DNA of 64,000 nt. It comes from Lysinibacillus sp. FSL K6-0232. GTDB taxonomy: Bacteria; Bacillota; Bacilli; Bacillales_A; Planococcaceae. The stretch lies in assembly GCF_038008325.1 (NCBI RefSeq), contig NZ_JBBOYW010000001.1, forward strand, positions 1,540,001 to 1,604,000, in the 5' to 3' direction. Positions 51,235-61,635 of the stretch are shown piece by piece. The position numbers and the translations under genes are program-made. The notes beneath the pieces were generated by a model that made no database searches, was not told where the DNA came from, and saw nothing but the letters and a program-made list of their open reading frames with translations. Within the stretch, counting starts at the first letter, position 1. Each line of letters opens with the position of its first letter.

Positions 51235-52914
51235 ATGACAACGAAAAATCAACCATTAACAGATTTAGAAATCGCTAGTCAAGCAGTGATGAAACCAATT
51301 ACGGAAATTGCTGATGCTGCGGGTATTCCAGCGGATGCCCTTGAACAGTATGGGCGCTATAAAGCGAAGATTGACCCATTAAAAATTACAGCCCAAGGCG
51401 AGGATGCAAAGGTTGTATTAGTGTCAGCCATTAGTCCAACCCCAGCAGGTGAAGGAAAGTCAACCGTTACTGTAGGGCTTGCAGATGCGCTTCACCAATT
51501 GAATAAGAAAGTAATGGTCGCGTTACGTGAGCCATCTCTTGGTCCAGTAATGGGTGTAAAAGGTGGTGCAACTGGCGGTGGCTACGCACAGGTTGTACCA
51601 ATGGAAGATATTAATTTACATTTCACTGGTGACCTTCATGCGATTACAACAGCCAATAATGCATTAGCTGCTTTTATTGATAATCATATCCACCAAGGCA
51701 ATGCATTAAACATTGATCCACGACGTATTATTTGGAAGCGTGTGCTAGATATCAATGATCGTGCACTGAGAAAAGTAGTGATTGGCTTAGGTGGCCCCGT
51801 GCAAGGAATGCCGCGTGAGGATGGCTTTGATATTACCGTCGCCTCTGAAATTATGGCTGTGTTCTGTTTAGCAACAAGCATTGATGATTTACGCGAGCGT
51901 TTAGCAAGTATTGTTATTGGCTATACATTTTTGCGTGAGCCTGTCTTTGTGCGTGATTTACAAGTAGAGGGAGCACTTACATTATTATTAAAGGATGCCT
52001 TTAAGCCAAATCTTGTGCAAACATTAGAAGGGACGTCTGCTATTATTCATGGCGGTCCGTTTGCGAATATTGCTCATGGCTGTAATTCTATTATGGCTAC
52101 ACAAACAGCACGTAAGCTAGCTGATATTGTTGTAACAGAAGCGGGCTTTGGCTCGGATTTAGGTGCTGAAAAATTTATGAATATTAAAGCGCGTAAAGCA
52201 GGCTTTAAGCCAAGTGCTGTTGTAATTGTTGCAACGATCCGTGCATTAAAAATGCATGGTGGTGTCGCGAAAACAGCACTTGTCGATGAAAATGTAGAGG
52301 CACTTCTACAAGGAATTGCCAACCTTGAAAAGCATGTTGAAACAATTCGTACATTTGGTGTCGAACCGATTATTGCATTAAACCGCTTTATTACAGATAC
52401 AGAGGCTGAGCTAGCGGCTGTCCTAAGCTGGTGTCAGAAGAAAAATGTGCGTATTGCTCGTACAAATGTCTGGGAAGAGGGTGGAAAAGGCGGTATTGCA
52501 TTAGCGGAGCAAGTGCTAGCCGTACTGGAGGATGAAAATAACTTCTCACCTTTATATGAGGTAACAGAATCTATTGAAGAAAAAGTTCGTAGCATTGTGC
52601 AAAAAGTGTATGGTGGGAAAGATGTCCAATTTACAGACCAAGCAAAAAAGCAAATTGCACAAATTGAAAAATTTGGCTGGGATTCTTTGCCGATTTGTAT
52701 GGCAAAAACACAATATTCCTTATCTGACCAGCCAACTTTACTTGGACGTCCAGAAGGCTTTACAGTCACGATTCGCGAAGTGATTCCAAAGCTAGGTGCT
52801 GGCTTCTTAGTTTGTCTAACAGGCGATATTATGACAATGCCTGGCTTACCAAAAACACCAGCCGCTTTACGCATGAATGTTGATAACGAAGGGCATGCGG
52901 TAGGGCTGTTTTAA
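51235..52914 (+). CDS. fhs: Formate-tetrahydrofolate ligase
   Basis: The 559-residue enzyme makes 10-formyl-THF from formate, THF and ATP. The ATP loop [16 protein letters not shown] near residue 65, [34 protein letters not shown] and [13 protein letters not shown] are all hallmark segments. The length is normal. 10-formyl-THF feeds purine synthesis, which connects it loosely to the purC gene at 19446. It has its own terminator. Confidence 0.97.
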   Translation: MTTKNQPLTDLEIASQAVMKPITEIADAAGIPADALEQYGRYKAKIDPLKITAQGEDAKVVLVSAISPTPAGEGKSTVTVGLADALHQLNKKVMVALREPSLGPVMGVKGGATGGGYAQVVPMEDINLHFTGDLHAITTANNALAAFIDNHIHQGNALNIDPRRIIWKRVLDINDRALRKVVIGLGGPVQGMPREDGFDITVASEIMAVFCLATSIDDLRERLASIVIGYTFLREPVFVRDLQVEGALTLLLKDAFKPNLVQTLEGTSAIIHGGPFANIAHGCNSIMATQTARKLADIVVTEAGFGSDLGAEKFMNIKARKAGFKPSAVVIVATIRALKMHGGVAKTALVDENVEALLQGIANLEKHVETIRTFGVEPIIALNRFITDTEAELAAVLSWCQKKNVRIARTNVWEEGGKGGIALAEQVLAVLEDENNFSPLYEVTESIEEKVRSIVQKVYGGKDVQFTDQAKKQIAQIEKFGWDSLPICMAKTQYSLSDQPTLLGRPEGFTVTIREVIPKLGAGFLVCLTGDIMTMPGLPKTPAALRMNVDNEGHAVGLF

Positions 52915-52921
52915 ATGAGAG

Positions 52922-52962
52922 AGATAGGATTTCCAATATTCATTTGAAATCCTATCTTTTAT
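52922..52962 (+). terminator. Terminator of fhs
   Basis: Perfect GATAGGATTTC / GAAATCCTATC stem, 12-base loop, TTTTA tail. Confidence 0.85.
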
Positions 52963-53002
52963 TAATATAAAATGTATAAATATGCGAAAAGGGGATGGTG
53001 CT

Positions 53003-53452
53003 ATGCAAATTCAGCGATGTAAAAATCCAGCAGATATAATCCGCATTATCCATGCGGCATTTCAGCGTTATGACAGTGATCCTGTCCCCTCTAGTGCTTT
53101 AAAGGAAACGGCACTCTCTATCCAGCAGGAGCTTGATGAAGGCATCATTGTTTTTAGTGTCATAAAGCAGGCTGTTGTAATAGCCGTTGTAAAATGCAAG
53201 CTAGAAATAGATACCGTCTATTTTTCCCGCTTAGCTGTGCTACCTGCTGAGCAAGGGCAAGGTATCGCTACACAATTAGTTCATTTTATTGAACACTATG
53301 CGAATGCTCACAATTTTAAGCGTGTTAGCTGCAAGGTACGCAAAAGCGAGGATAACAATATTCGCCTCTATACAAAGCTTGGCTATTCTATTATTGCGGA
53401 AGAAATAGACGTTATGGTGCCGAATATAACGATGGAAAAAACAATGGTATGA
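53003..53452 (+). CDS. GNAT family N-acetyltransferase
   Basis: The 149-residue protein has the acetyl-CoA binding motif A (FSRLAVLPAEQGQGIATQLV, with Q-G-x-G-I-A) and motif B region IRLYTKLGYSII. The acceptor is unknown. ATG 53003 follows AAAGGGGATG. It is a single gene close to fhs and a small cupin. Confidence 0.9.
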   Translation: MQIQRCKNPADIIRIIHAAFQRYDSDPVPSSALKETALSIQQELDEGIIVFSVIKQAVVIAVVKCKLEIDTVYFSRLAVLPAEQGQGIATQLVHFIEHYANAHNFKRVSCKVRKSEDNNIRLYTKLGYSIIAEEIDVMVPNITMEKTMV

Positions 53453-53503
53453 TAGGGATAGAGATGTATTTATAGTCATATTAAATAAAGGGAGGCGTTG
53501 GAG

Positions 53504-53803
53504 ATGCAACATATTCAAGTAGAGCAGCTTTTACAAAATAAGAGGAAGCATGCAGGCAAGGTTGCCGTTGGTGCGGGCTATGATATGATGACTATTCAAT
53601 TAAGAGCAGGTGAATCGGTGGCAGAGCATTCAGCACCTGGTGAGGTAATAATTGTTTGCCGCAAAGGGTGCGTGAAGTTTCAGGTGGAAGGACAACTCAC
53701 AACGCTTGATGCCAATGCACTATTACTGCTTGAGCCAAACGAAAAGCATAGCCTTGAAGCGCTAGAGGATTGCGAGCTTATCGTTATACGCTTGAAAAAA
53801 TAA
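53504..53803 (+). CDS. Small cupin-domain protein
   Basis: The 99-residue single cupin barrel shows ESVAEHSAPGEVIIVCRKGC and LLLEPNEKHSLEAL, with the two histidines and glutamates expected for a metal site. Such small cupins bind metals or small ligands; the role is unknown. GGGAGGCG precedes ATG 53504. Confidence 0.82.
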   Translation: MQHIQVEQLLQNKRKHAGKVAVGAGYDMMTIQLRAGESVAEHSAPGEVIIVCRKGCVKFQVEGQLTTLDANALLLLEPNEKHSLEALEDCELIVIRLKK

Positions 53804-53810
53804 GGAATGG

Positions 53811-53846
53811 AAAAGTTCTGATTATTGCAAATCAGAGCTTTTTTTG
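53811..53846 (+). terminator. Terminator of cupin gene
   Basis: AAGTTCTGAT / ATCAGAGCTT stem with one G-U pair and T7 tail. Confidence 0.88.
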
Positions 53847-53978
53847 TTATTTTCTGTTAGATAGAAGGGAGAGGCATAGAAAAAATAAACATGAATAGTG
53901 GCTAATTTTAATGCTTTATGCGTGTGGAGGTGTTATTAGGGGGTTTTCAAATTTAAGGAAGAAAGGAATCGTTAATGA

Positions 53979-54602
53979 ATGTTTCATATAAATGAATTCG
54001 AAAATAATAACCTTCTTTTAAAAGTAGATTCACCGTATTCTTTAAACTATTTAGTATTTGTTCAAAATGTTTTTTTAAACAAGAGAGATGGTTCAAATCA
54101 TTTCCCATCCATAGACAGTTCTAAATGGAGCCTATTACAACAAGATGAATTTCAAGTTAAATTCAAAAGCATTTGGGATGAAGTGATTAGAAAAAATATA
54201 CAAAGCCCTCACTATGATTATAATGGCGTTCTTGAATCGGATGCTCCATTATATAGACAACTTTTTGAAGGGAATGAAAATGGAGAATATGGTTTTTCCG
54301 AGAGTATAAAGTTATTCCAATCTTGGTGGGGTAATATATTCTTTGGAAAGGGAGCTATGGAAATTGTCTATGAAGCTGAAGGAAGCAGAATTTATGATGA
54401 GTTAGTAATAGCAATAAAATCGAAGAACCTCATCTTACCAAATAATCAATTAACGATCATGCTCCTATACGATAAACAAACGATCGTTGATAAAAATGTT
54501 ATGCCATATCACTATGTTTTGCCAATTGAAGAGCTGTTTGTAAATAAAAGCAATATAGTAGCAAATATATTGAAAGATTTGAATGTAAAGGGTCATTGTT
54601 AA
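53979..54602 (+). CDS. Unknown cytoplasmic protein (207 residues, AT-rich gene)
   Basis: No family is recognised. The protein is soluble, rich in Asn, Phe, Tyr and Trp (SWWGNIFFGKGAMEIVYEAE; YHYVLPIEELFVNKSN). The gene is clearly more AT-rich than its neighbours and uses codons such as AGA and ATA, which may mark recent transfer. AAAGGA lies about 11 bases before ATG 53979. A hairpin terminator follows. The size and isolation recall orphan immunity proteins, but that is speculation. Confidence 0.65.
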   Translation: MFHINEFENNNLLLKVDSPYSLNYLVFVQNVFLNKRDGSNHFPSIDSSKWSLLQQDEFQVKFKSIWDEVIRKNIQSPHYDYNGVLESDAPLYRQLFEGNENGEYGFSESIKLFQSWWGNIFFGKGAMEIVYEAEGSRIYDELVIAIKSKNLILPNNQLTIMLLYDKQTIVDKNVMPYHYVLPIEELFVNKSNIVANILKDLNVKGHC

Positions 54603-54607
54603 ATAAT

Positions 54608-54658
54608 AAAATGCGCTAATAGCCAATGTTCGTCACATTGATTATTGGTGCATTTTTG
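54608..54658 (+). terminator. Terminator of the AT-rich gene
   Basis: AAAATGC-AATA-CAATG / CATTG-TATT-GCATTTT interrupted stem, then TTTTG. Confidence 0.65.
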
Positions 54659-54690
54659 AGCGAGAATTTTTAGTATGATATGTGGATCAG

Positions 54691-55110
54691 TTAGTTCATT
54701 GTCTTATTCTCCTGTAGCTTTTTGTTTCTCTCTTCCTCTCCCTTTTTATCCGCAAGATTGAATATACCTGGATAGGCATTTGATACGCCCTTAGCACCAA
54801 CTATTTCCCCTTCATATTCGTATATGTAGGCTCTATAATTTGTATTTTCAAGGTCTTTTTCAGTTAAGTGATAACTTGTTACCATCAATTCTTGTCCGAT
54901 ATATTGCTCCATAAAAGTAATATTAGCAGCTCTATCGCTTTTGAGAATTTCTGGCGGAATATCATCTATTATGATTTGTTCACTTGAATGAAATGATTTA
55001 ATTGTCCACCCCAAATTTTCTATATAGGCAAGATGTGCTTTATCAATAGTTTCATTGGTACAGGCAACTAGGATAAGTGTAAAACTTAACATACTCATCA
55101 ACTTCTTCAT
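54691..55110 (-). CDS. Small lipoprotein, unknown
   Basis: The 139 residues have a lipoprotein signal (MKKLMSMLSFTLILVACTNE, lipid Cys 17) and a small domain with ENLGWTIKSFHSSEQIII, ITFMEQYIGQELMVTSYHL and YIYEYEGEIVGAKGVSN. This loosely recalls DUF4830-type Bacillus lipoproteins. AAGGAGGAGG precedes ATG 55110. Function unknown. Confidence 0.72.
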   Translation of the reverse strand: MKKLMSMLSFTLILVACTNETIDKAHLAYIENLGWTIKSFHSSEQIIIDDIPPEILKSDRAANITFMEQYIGQELMVTSYHLTEKDLENTNYRAYIYEYEGEIVGAKGVSNAYPGIFNLADKKGEEERNKKLQENKTMN

Positions 55111-55266
55111 AAGTACCTCCTCCTTTGTAATCAGTATACAGGAAGAGGTCCAAAAGATGCTGCAAGTATTGCCATAAAGGCGCTACCATCGAAATGAACG
55201 GGCAATTCATGGATGATTGGGTCGCGAATTGATAAAGCAACTCAATCGACTAGTATATAAGCTTGC

Positions 55267-56004
55267 TCACTTTATTTCTAGTAGAGGGATATCGTGAATA
55301 GGAATAGCGATAGGGGTTGCATAGGCTTGCGTATGATAGCTTGCCGTCCGTGACGTGCGTGGCTTTAAATAGATCACGCCATTCTTTACTGTAATAGAAG
55401 ATACTAAATAATAAATATCCTCATACATATTCAAGTCTAAAAATGCAGCTTTGCGTGTTAGCTGCTCCTTGTAATCATGGTATTCAATAATGGCTGTTGA
55501 TTTTTCCTGTAAAGATTGAATTTGATAGGAAATGGTCACTTTATATTGGCTTGTTTCCTTTGTTACATGAATGATTTCCATCTCACTGCCTAATTGAAGC
55601 AGGAGCTGATAAACATCTTCTACTAAGCCTGCTTGCTGTGCAGTACTAGCGATTTGCTGTAAAACATTGGCGATCAGCTGTAAGAGATAGACCTCTTTTT
55701 CCTTTGCTGTTTGGCTATTAAAAGCATCAATCGCCGCACCTACATTATAATAGCGAATGCGCTGCTCAGTTTCTCGATTGGATGGCTGAATCACTTGCGC
55801 CTCCAGTAATGGCGTTAATACGATATAGACATGGTCGAAATCGCCTGTCATAAAACCTCTTTCACGAAGCTTTTGGGCAAATCGTGCACATATCAAATGT
55901 GCATCCTTTGCTACTTTATAGATGTGACCAATATAAGCAGGCAATGATTTTGTGTGCGTGAGCTCTTCAAATAGTCTAATATCTGCAATTTTTTTCCCTT
56001 TCAT
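55267..56004 (-). CDS. Unknown protein divergent from the hydantoinase operon
   Basis: The 245-residue protein is helical in its first 120 residues (SLPAYIGHIYKVAKDAHLIC; VYLLQLIANVLQQIASTAQQ) and more beta-like later (YKVTISYQIQSLQEKSTAII). There is no clear DNA-binding motif, signal peptide or enzyme motif. RBS GGGAGGGAT precedes ATG 56004. Its divergent position beside hyuA suggests a linked role such as regulation, but this is inferred from position only. Confidence 0.65.
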   Translation of the reverse strand: MKGKKIADIRLFEELTHTKSLPAYIGHIYKVAKDAHLICARFAQKLRERGFMTGDFDHVYIVLTPLLEAQVIQPSNRETEQRIRYYNVGAAIDAFNSQTAKEKEVYLLQLIANVLQQIASTAQQAGLVEDVYQLLLQLGSEMEIIHVTKETSQYKVTISYQIQSLQEKSTAIIEYHDYKEQLTRKAAFLDLNMYEDIYYLVSSITVKNGVIYLKPRTSRTASYHTQAYATPIAIPIHDIPLLEIK

Positions 56005-56077
56005 CTATCTATCCCTCCCGCTATTATGATTTCCACTACTAGCATCAATTGTCAAATGAATTTTTATTGAAAAAATA

Positions 56078-56106
56078 TTGAATTTTCTTTTTATTTTCAC
56101 TATAAT
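56078..56106 (+). promoter_or_regulatory. SigmaA promoter of the hyu operon
   Basis: TTGAAT, 17 bases, TATAAT. Confidence 0.75.
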
Positions 56107-56120
56107 TTATTTAATTCTAA

Positions 56121-56140
56121 ATCGGAAACAATGTACCGAT
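56121..56140. promoter_or_regulatory. Dyad operator candidate of the hyu operon
   Basis: ATCGG-N10-CCGAT starts about 8 bases downstream of the predicted transcription start and ends 25 bases before hyuA. Its place suits a repressor. Confidence 0.5.
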
Positions 56141-56165
56141 AATAGAAACATGGAGGGGTGGTATT

Positions 56166-58202
56166 TTGAAAATCGCAACAGATATTGGTGGTACTTTTAC
56201 AGACCTTGTTTACACAGATGAGCAGGGCAATCTTCATTTTGATAAGGGACATACGACACCGGGTCATTTTGAGGACGGTATATTAAATGTATTGGAGCGA
56301 CATGTGACAGAGGATTCGTTAATTGAATCATTTATCCATGGCTCAACGGTCATTATTAATACTTTAACGGAACGCAAAGGTGGCGTTGTTGGGTTAATAA
56401 CAACAAAGGGCTTCCGTGACGTCATAGAGATTGCTCGTGGTAATCGACCAGATTTATATAATTTTAAATATAAAAAGCCAAAGCCTTTTGTGGAGCGTTA
56501 TTTACGACAAGAAATTGATGAGCGCATTGATTATAAAGGAAATATTATGAAAGCGCTTAATACCGAGGAAGTCGGTGACATCGTGCATCAATTTAAGGAA
56601 TTGGGTGTAGAGGCGATTGCCATTTCATTGATTCATGGATATAAAAATCCAATTCATGAACAACAGCTAAAGGAAGCGATTTTAAAGCTTTGGCCTGAGG
56701 TATATATCACACTTTCAAGTGAAACGATTAAAGAATACCGAGAGTATGAAAGAACAAACACAACAGTCCTTAATTCTTATGTAAAGCCCATTGCACATGC
56801 GTATTTAAAAAGCTTACAAGAGAAGCTAGGCACGATTGGTATTACAGACCATTTAAAAATTATGCAATCGAATGGTGGCACAACAAGCTTTGATAAGGCG
56901 ATGGAATTACCGATTAATCTTGTAGAATCTGGCCCTGTAGCGGGGATGTTTGGTGCAGCAAAATTAGGAGAGCTGCTTAATGAGCCAAATATTATTGCCT
57001 TTGATGTTGGAGGCACAACAGCAAAATGCTCACTAATTACAGATAGCAAAGTGAATGTTACAACGGATTATTATATCGAAAGAAATGAAAAGTTTGCGGG
57101 CTATCCGATTAAAACGCCTGTTGTAGATATTGTGGAAATTGGGAATGGCGGTGGCTCCATTGCACGCGTCGATCAATTTGGCTCGTTAAAAGTAGGTCCA
57201 GATTCTGCTGGCGCAAACCCAGGCCCTGTTGCTTATGGCTTAGGTAATACACAGCCAACCATTACAGATGCCAATGTTTATTTGGGGAGATTATCATTAG
57301 CAAATTTTGATCATCCAGCATCAATTGATAAAGTGGAGGAAGCGCTCACTGAAGCAATTGCCAAGCCGTTTAATGTAACGGCAGAGGAAGCGGCACAAGG
57401 TATTTTAGATATTGCTAACTCTAATATGTTAAACGCATTAAAGCTAATTTCCATTCGTAAAGGCTATGATCCAGAAGATTTTACAATGGTTGCCTTTGGC
57501 GGTGGCGGCCCATTACATGCGATTTATTTAGCGAAAGAATTAGGCATGAAAAAGGTCATTATTCCATATGGCTCCTCTGTCTTTTCGGCATTAGGTATGA
57601 TGATGACCGAATATCGACAAGATTATATTCAAACAAGCTTAATGAATTTTGATCATCAGCAGCTTGCAGCTATTCAAGAAAATATTGATCAAGCGATTGC
57701 CGATGCCTATGCAGATGCACCGCTCACTCAGGAGCATTATGATTTTGAGATCAATTATGATTTACGTTATAAAGGGCAAGAGCACACGGTGAAATTAAAT
57801 GCATCAACAACGACAATAAATGAAGCGCATCTGGAGCAATTAGTGCAAGCTTTCCATATTAAGCATAAGCAAGAGTTTTCCTTTGATTTACCAGCTACGC
57901 CAATTGAATTAGTGAACTTACACATAACGATTTATGGCAAGGATGAGGCTGTGCAATTTAAGGAGCTTGACTTCTCACATATTGATGCGTCAACGTGTAT
58001 CAAAGCACAGCGTAACCTATATATGAAGGAAACAGGCTGGGTAGAGGTCAATGTCTTTGACCAGCAAAAGCTAGTGCCCGGCTATGTTATTACGGGTCCT
58101 GCTATTGTAGAAAATCCAACATCTACAGTCGTTATAGATGAAAACCAATCAATTGAAATTGATAAGTATGGCAATTTGATTGTAGAGATGGAGGCGAAAT
58201 AA
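56166..58202 (+). CDS. hyuA: Hydantoinase/oxoprolinase subunit A (HyuA family)
   Basis: The 678-residue protein is the ATP-binding subunit of an N-methylhydantoinase/5-oxoprolinase-type amidohydrolase. It opens with the actin-like phosphate loop ATDIGGTFTDLVYTDEQG, has GSTVIINTLTERKGG and the second ATP loop NIIAFDVGGTTAKCSLI, then GPDSAGANPGPVAYG and AFGGGGPLHA. The length is normal. The ring substrate is unknown. Start is an ATG after GGAGGGG. The stop overlaps hyuB (TAATG). Confidence 0.93.
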   Translation: MKIATDIGGTFTDLVYTDEQGNLHFDKGHTTPGHFEDGILNVLERHVTEDSLIESFIHGSTVIINTLTERKGGVVGLITTKGFRDVIEIARGNRPDLYNFKYKKPKPFVERYLRQEIDERIDYKGNIMKALNTEEVGDIVHQFKELGVEAIAISLIHGYKNPIHEQQLKEAILKLWPEVYITLSSETIKEYREYERTNTTVLNSYVKPIAHAYLKSLQEKLGTIGITDHLKIMQSNGGTTSFDKAMELPINLVESGPVAGMFGAAKLGELLNEPNIIAFDVGGTTAKCSLITDSKVNVTTDYYIERNEKFAGYPIKTPVVDIVEIGNGGGSIARVDQFGSLKVGPDSAGANPGPVAYGLGNTQPTITDANVYLGRLSLANFDHPASIDKVEEALTEAIAKPFNVTAEEAAQGILDIANSNMLNALKLISIRKGYDPEDFTMVAFGGGGPLHAIYLAKELGMKKVIIPYGSSVFSALGMMMTEYRQDYIQTSLMNFDHQQLAAIQENIDQAIADAYADAPLTQEHYDFEINYDLRYKGQEHTVKLNASTTTINEAHLEQLVQAFHIKHKQEFSFDLPATPIELVNLHITIYGKDEAVQFKELDFSHIDASTCIKAQRNLYMKETGWVEVNVFDQQKLVPGYVITGPAIVENPTSTVVIDENQSIEIDKYGNLIVEMEAK

Positions 58203-59884
58203 TGATGAAAAAAGATGTTTTTGCAGTAGAGATTATTCAGGATTCGTTACTAGCGATAGGTGATGAAATGTTTGTTGCGCTTGCACGTTCTTCGATGAGT
58301 CCCGTTATTTATGAGGTATTAGATTATGCCTGTGGCTTAACAGATGCAAAGGGCAATTTAATTAGCCAAGGCAATGGTGTAACAAGCTTTATTGGGATGC
58401 TAAGCCCGATGGTGCAGCGTGTTATTGAAAAATTTGATCATGGCAACAAGCTACGTGAGGGCGATGTCATTATTATTAATGACCCATATGTGGGAGGTGG
58501 CTCGCATTTATCAGACGTTGGCTTAGTGCTACCAATTTTCTATAATGGCGAAATTATCGCTTATTCTGCTAATAAGGCACACTGGACAGAGGTAGGGGGT
58601 ATGGACCCAGGCTCATTTACAAGTAATTCCAATGAAATTTATCAGGAAGGTTTGCAGCTACCGGGTGTTAAGCTTTATCAACAAGGTGAGCTAAATGAAG
58701 CAATCTATGAAATTATTGCGACAAATGTCCGTTTACCAGAGCTATCAATCGGTGATATGTTTGCACAGGTAGCCGCCTTAAAAACAGGCGAGAAACGCAT
58801 CGCAGAGCTTTGTCAGAAATTTGGTGCTGCATCAGTGAAGCTGTCCATTCAAAAATTATTGGACAAGGGTGAAAAAATTGCAGAGCTTGAGCTGCAGCAT
58901 TTACCGAAAGGCGAATTTTATGCGGAGGACTTTATTGAAGGCGATCCATTAAAGGGTGGACCTTATCCAATTAAAGTGAAAGTCACAATTAGTGATGAGG
59001 CGTTTATTTGTGACTTTAGAGGCTCACATCCTGCTGTTCATGTACCGATGAACTGCTCACAATTCGGCTTAATGGCAAGTGTGCGTGTGATGTTCCTAGC
59101 ATTGCTTGGCGATATTGATGTAATTAATGAAGGCGTGTTTAAACGTTTAACCATTATAACGGATGATAATTCCATTGTTTCGGCTAAACGCCCACACCCT
59201 GTATCGATGAACTTTGAGGCGCGCATCGGGGCAGCAGATTTAATTTGGAAGGCACTTGCTCCGCATTTACCTGATCGCCTTACTGCTGGTCATTTACAGT
59301 CAGTTTGTACGTTTATTTTAACAGGGAAAAACCCTGATAGTCATGAACCATTTTTAATTGTTGAACCATCTGTTGGTGGCTGGGGAGCAGCGAATGATGA
59401 GGATGGGCAAAGTGGTCAATACTGTATGGGAGATGGTGAAACATATAATCTTCCTGTTGAAATTGCTGAAACAAAATACGGTATTCAAATTGATGAATAT
59501 AGCTTAAACTGTGACGACGCTGGTGTAGGGCAATTTAGAGGCGGTTTAGGTGTACGTCGTGTGTATACGGTGAATCATGATGGGCAAAGAGTGTCCGTTA
59601 ATTTAGGTAGGCATCAATTTGCACCATTCGGCTTAAATGGTGGTGGCGAGGGCTCCCACAATTATTTAGTGATTCATAAAGCAGATGGAACGAAAGTTGG
59701 ACCAGTGGGTGTACTTGCTAATTATGCATTGCAAAAGGGTGATCGCATTGAGCTTGTTACAGCAACAGGTGGTGGCTATGGCAATCCATTAGAAAGAAGC
59801 AAGGAAGCCATTGAGCGAGATATATTAAATGAATATATTTCAGTAGAAGTAGCAAAGCAGCAATATGGCTATCACCATGGCTAA
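58202..59884 (+). CDS. hyuB: Hydantoinase/oxoprolinase subunit B (HyuB family)
   Basis: The 560-residue partner subunit carries the family hallmarks: ARSSMSPVIYEVLDYACGLTD, NDPYVGGGSHLSDVGLVLPIF, and the C-terminal FRGGLGVRRVY and ATGGGYGNP. With HyuA it forms the catalytic ATP-dependent amidohydrolase or related carboxylase. The start at 58202 overlaps the hyuA stop by one base, so translation is coupled; ATG 58205 is also possible. Confidence 0.93.
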   Translation: MMKKDVFAVEIIQDSLLAIGDEMFVALARSSMSPVIYEVLDYACGLTDAKGNLISQGNGVTSFIGMLSPMVQRVIEKFDHGNKLREGDVIIINDPYVGGGSHLSDVGLVLPIFYNGEIIAYSANKAHWTEVGGMDPGSFTSNSNEIYQEGLQLPGVKLYQQGELNEAIYEIIATNVRLPELSIGDMFAQVAALKTGEKRIAELCQKFGAASVKLSIQKLLDKGEKIAELELQHLPKGEFYAEDFIEGDPLKGGPYPIKVKVTISDEAFICDFRGSHPAVHVPMNCSQFGLMASVRVMFLALLGDIDVINEGVFKRLTIITDDNSIVSAKRPHPVSMNFEARIGAADLIWKALAPHLPDRLTAGHLQSVCTFILTGKNPDSHEPFLIVEPSVGGWGAANDEDGQSGQYCMGDGETYNLPVEIAETKYGIQIDEYSLNCDDAGVGQFRGGLGVRRVYTVNHDGQRVSVNLGRHQFAPFGLNGGGEGSHNYLVIHKADGTKVGPVGVLANYALQKGDRIELVTATGGGYGNPLERSKEAIERDILNEYISVEVAKQQYGYHHG

Positions 59885-60043
59885 AAGAAGGAGTCCACTA
59901 CAAGTGAAGCGGTATTTCTAAGCTTATATAGTGTCAGTGTGCTAATAAGAAAGATATAATGCCATTTCTTGTGGATATGCAAAGGGAGAAATATATGCTT
60001 GAAACACAGTGTATCACATATTTCAAATAGGGGAGCTGACACT

Positions 60044-61618
60044 ATGAATAATAAAGTATTACATCCTCGGGCTTTGGAGCCTGTTACATTACTAATGATT
60101 GTTTTCACCTCTGTAATTGGGGCAATTATTGGGATACAGCTAATTACAACGTTAGGGATTTCTGCGAATACATCCATTGTTGGGGCAATATTTGCGATGA
60201 TTTTAGGGAGAATTCCAATTGGCAAGCTGATTGCCTTTAAATCTATACATCGACAAAATATTGTGCAAACGGCAATATCAGCAGCTACATTTAGTGCAGC
60301 AAGTAGTTTAATGCTGCCAATTGGAATTCCATATGTGCTAGGCTATGAAAATTTAGTATTACCATTGTTTATTGGTGTCGTTTTAGCGATGTTTGTGGAT
60401 GCTTTATTATTATATAAATTTTTTGATACAAAGGTTTTTCCAGCTGCAGGCACATGGCCACCGGGAATTGCTACCGCTGAGGCAATTAAAGCGGGCGATA
60501 AAGGTGGGAAAAATGCCAAAGTATTAATTGGCGGTGTTTTAGTTGGTATTGTAGGGTCTATTTTAAAAATACCGATGTCAGCTTTTGGTGTAGCGTTTAT
60601 CGGTAATATATGGGCACTAACAATGTTTGGTATTGGTCTGTTACTGCGAGGCTATTCAGTTCAATTATTTAATATTGATTTAAATGAGTATTATATTCCA
60701 CATGGCATGATGGTTGGTGCTGGGGTTGTGGCATTGTTCCAAGTAGGGTTTTCATTATTGAATAAAAGAGCTGCTAAAAAAGTAGAGGAAGTAAGCTATA
60801 CGAAGGATGAAAAAGAAATTCGCCAAGGCTTTGGTGTAGGGTTTATTGCTTATTTAGTGATTGCTTTATTAATCGCCTTGTTAGGTGGTTTAATTTCTCA
60901 TATGTCCTTTGGGATGTTGCTCGGCTTCCTATTATTTGCAGCGGTTGCGGCATTTGTGCATGAGCTTATTGTTGGGATTGCGGCCATGCATGCAGGCTGG
61001 TTCCCAGCATTTGCTGTAGCATTTATTACACTGATTGTTGGTATTTTATTGGGCTTCCCAGCACCAGCTCTTGCCCTATTAGCAGGCTATAGCGCAGCGA
61101 CAGGGGTAGCCTTTGCGGATATGGGCTATGACTTAAAAACTGGCTTTATTTTACGTGGTTATGGTAGTGATCCTGCATTAGAAAAAGAGGGGCGCAAACA
61201 GCAGCTCATTGCAGGTATGCTAGCCTTTGCCATTTCAGCAATTGTTGTATTACTATCCTATAAATCTTATTTTGCACAAGATTTAGTAGCACCTGTCAAC
61301 CATGTGTATGCGGCAACGATTCAATCAGGTGTTACTGGCGATGTAGCAAAGCAATTAATGATTTGGGCAATTCCAGGCGCATTGATTCAATTGCTTGGTG
61401 GTGCTAAACGTCAAATGGGTATCCTTTTTGCAACTGGTTTACTATTAGTTAACCCAATTGCTGGATGGGCTGTATTAGTGGGGATTGTACTACGTATTAT
61501 TTTCACATCTATGACAAAAGGGAAGAAAGAATCTGAAATGACTGTATTTGCAGCAGGGGTTATTGCTGGAGATGCCTTATACAGCTTCTTTACCTCTATT
61601 GTGAAAATCGGGAAGTAG
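60044..61618 (+). CDS. OPT/YSL family transporter
   Basis: The 524-residue protein has some 13 membrane helices and OPT-family features: RALEPVTLLMIVFTSVIGAI, FPAAGTWPPGIATAEAIKAGD and YIPHGMMVGAGVVALFQ. OPT proteins import small peptides or metal chelates. Sitting between hyuB and a DUF917 gene, it probably imports the substrate of the pathway. ATG 60044 follows AGGGGAG; a longer frame upstream has no RBS. The 160-base gap after hyuB could hold a minor promoter. Confidence 0.88.
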   Translation: MNNKVLHPRALEPVTLLMIVFTSVIGAIIGIQLITTLGISANTSIVGAIFAMILGRIPIGKLIAFKSIHRQNIVQTAISAATFSAASSLMLPIGIPYVLGYENLVLPLFIGVVLAMFVDALLLYKFFDTKVFPAAGTWPPGIATAEAIKAGDKGGKNAKVLIGGVLVGIVGSILKIPMSAFGVAFIGNIWALTMFGIGLLLRGYSVQLFNIDLNEYYIPHGMMVGAGVVALFQVGFSLLNKRAAKKVEEVSYTKDEKEIRQGFGVGFIAYLVIALLIALLGGLISHMSFGMLLGFLLFAAVAAFVHELIVGIAAMHAGWFPAFAVAFITLIVGILLGFPAPALALLAGYSAATGVAFADMGYDLKTGFILRGYGSDPALEKEGRKQQLIAGMLAFAISAIVVLLSYKSYFAQDLVAPVNHVYAATIQSGVTGDVAKQLMIWAIPGALIQLLGGAKRQMGILFATGLLLVNPIAGWAVLVGIVLRIIFTSMTKGKKESEMTVFAAGVIAGDALYSFFTSIVKIGK

Positions 61619-61635
61619 AAAGGAGCGTATACTAA

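Noticed and set aside
55052-55240. 62-codon minus-strand frame upstream of the lipoprotein gene
   Set aside because: It overlaps the lipoprotein start in another frame and lacks an RBS.
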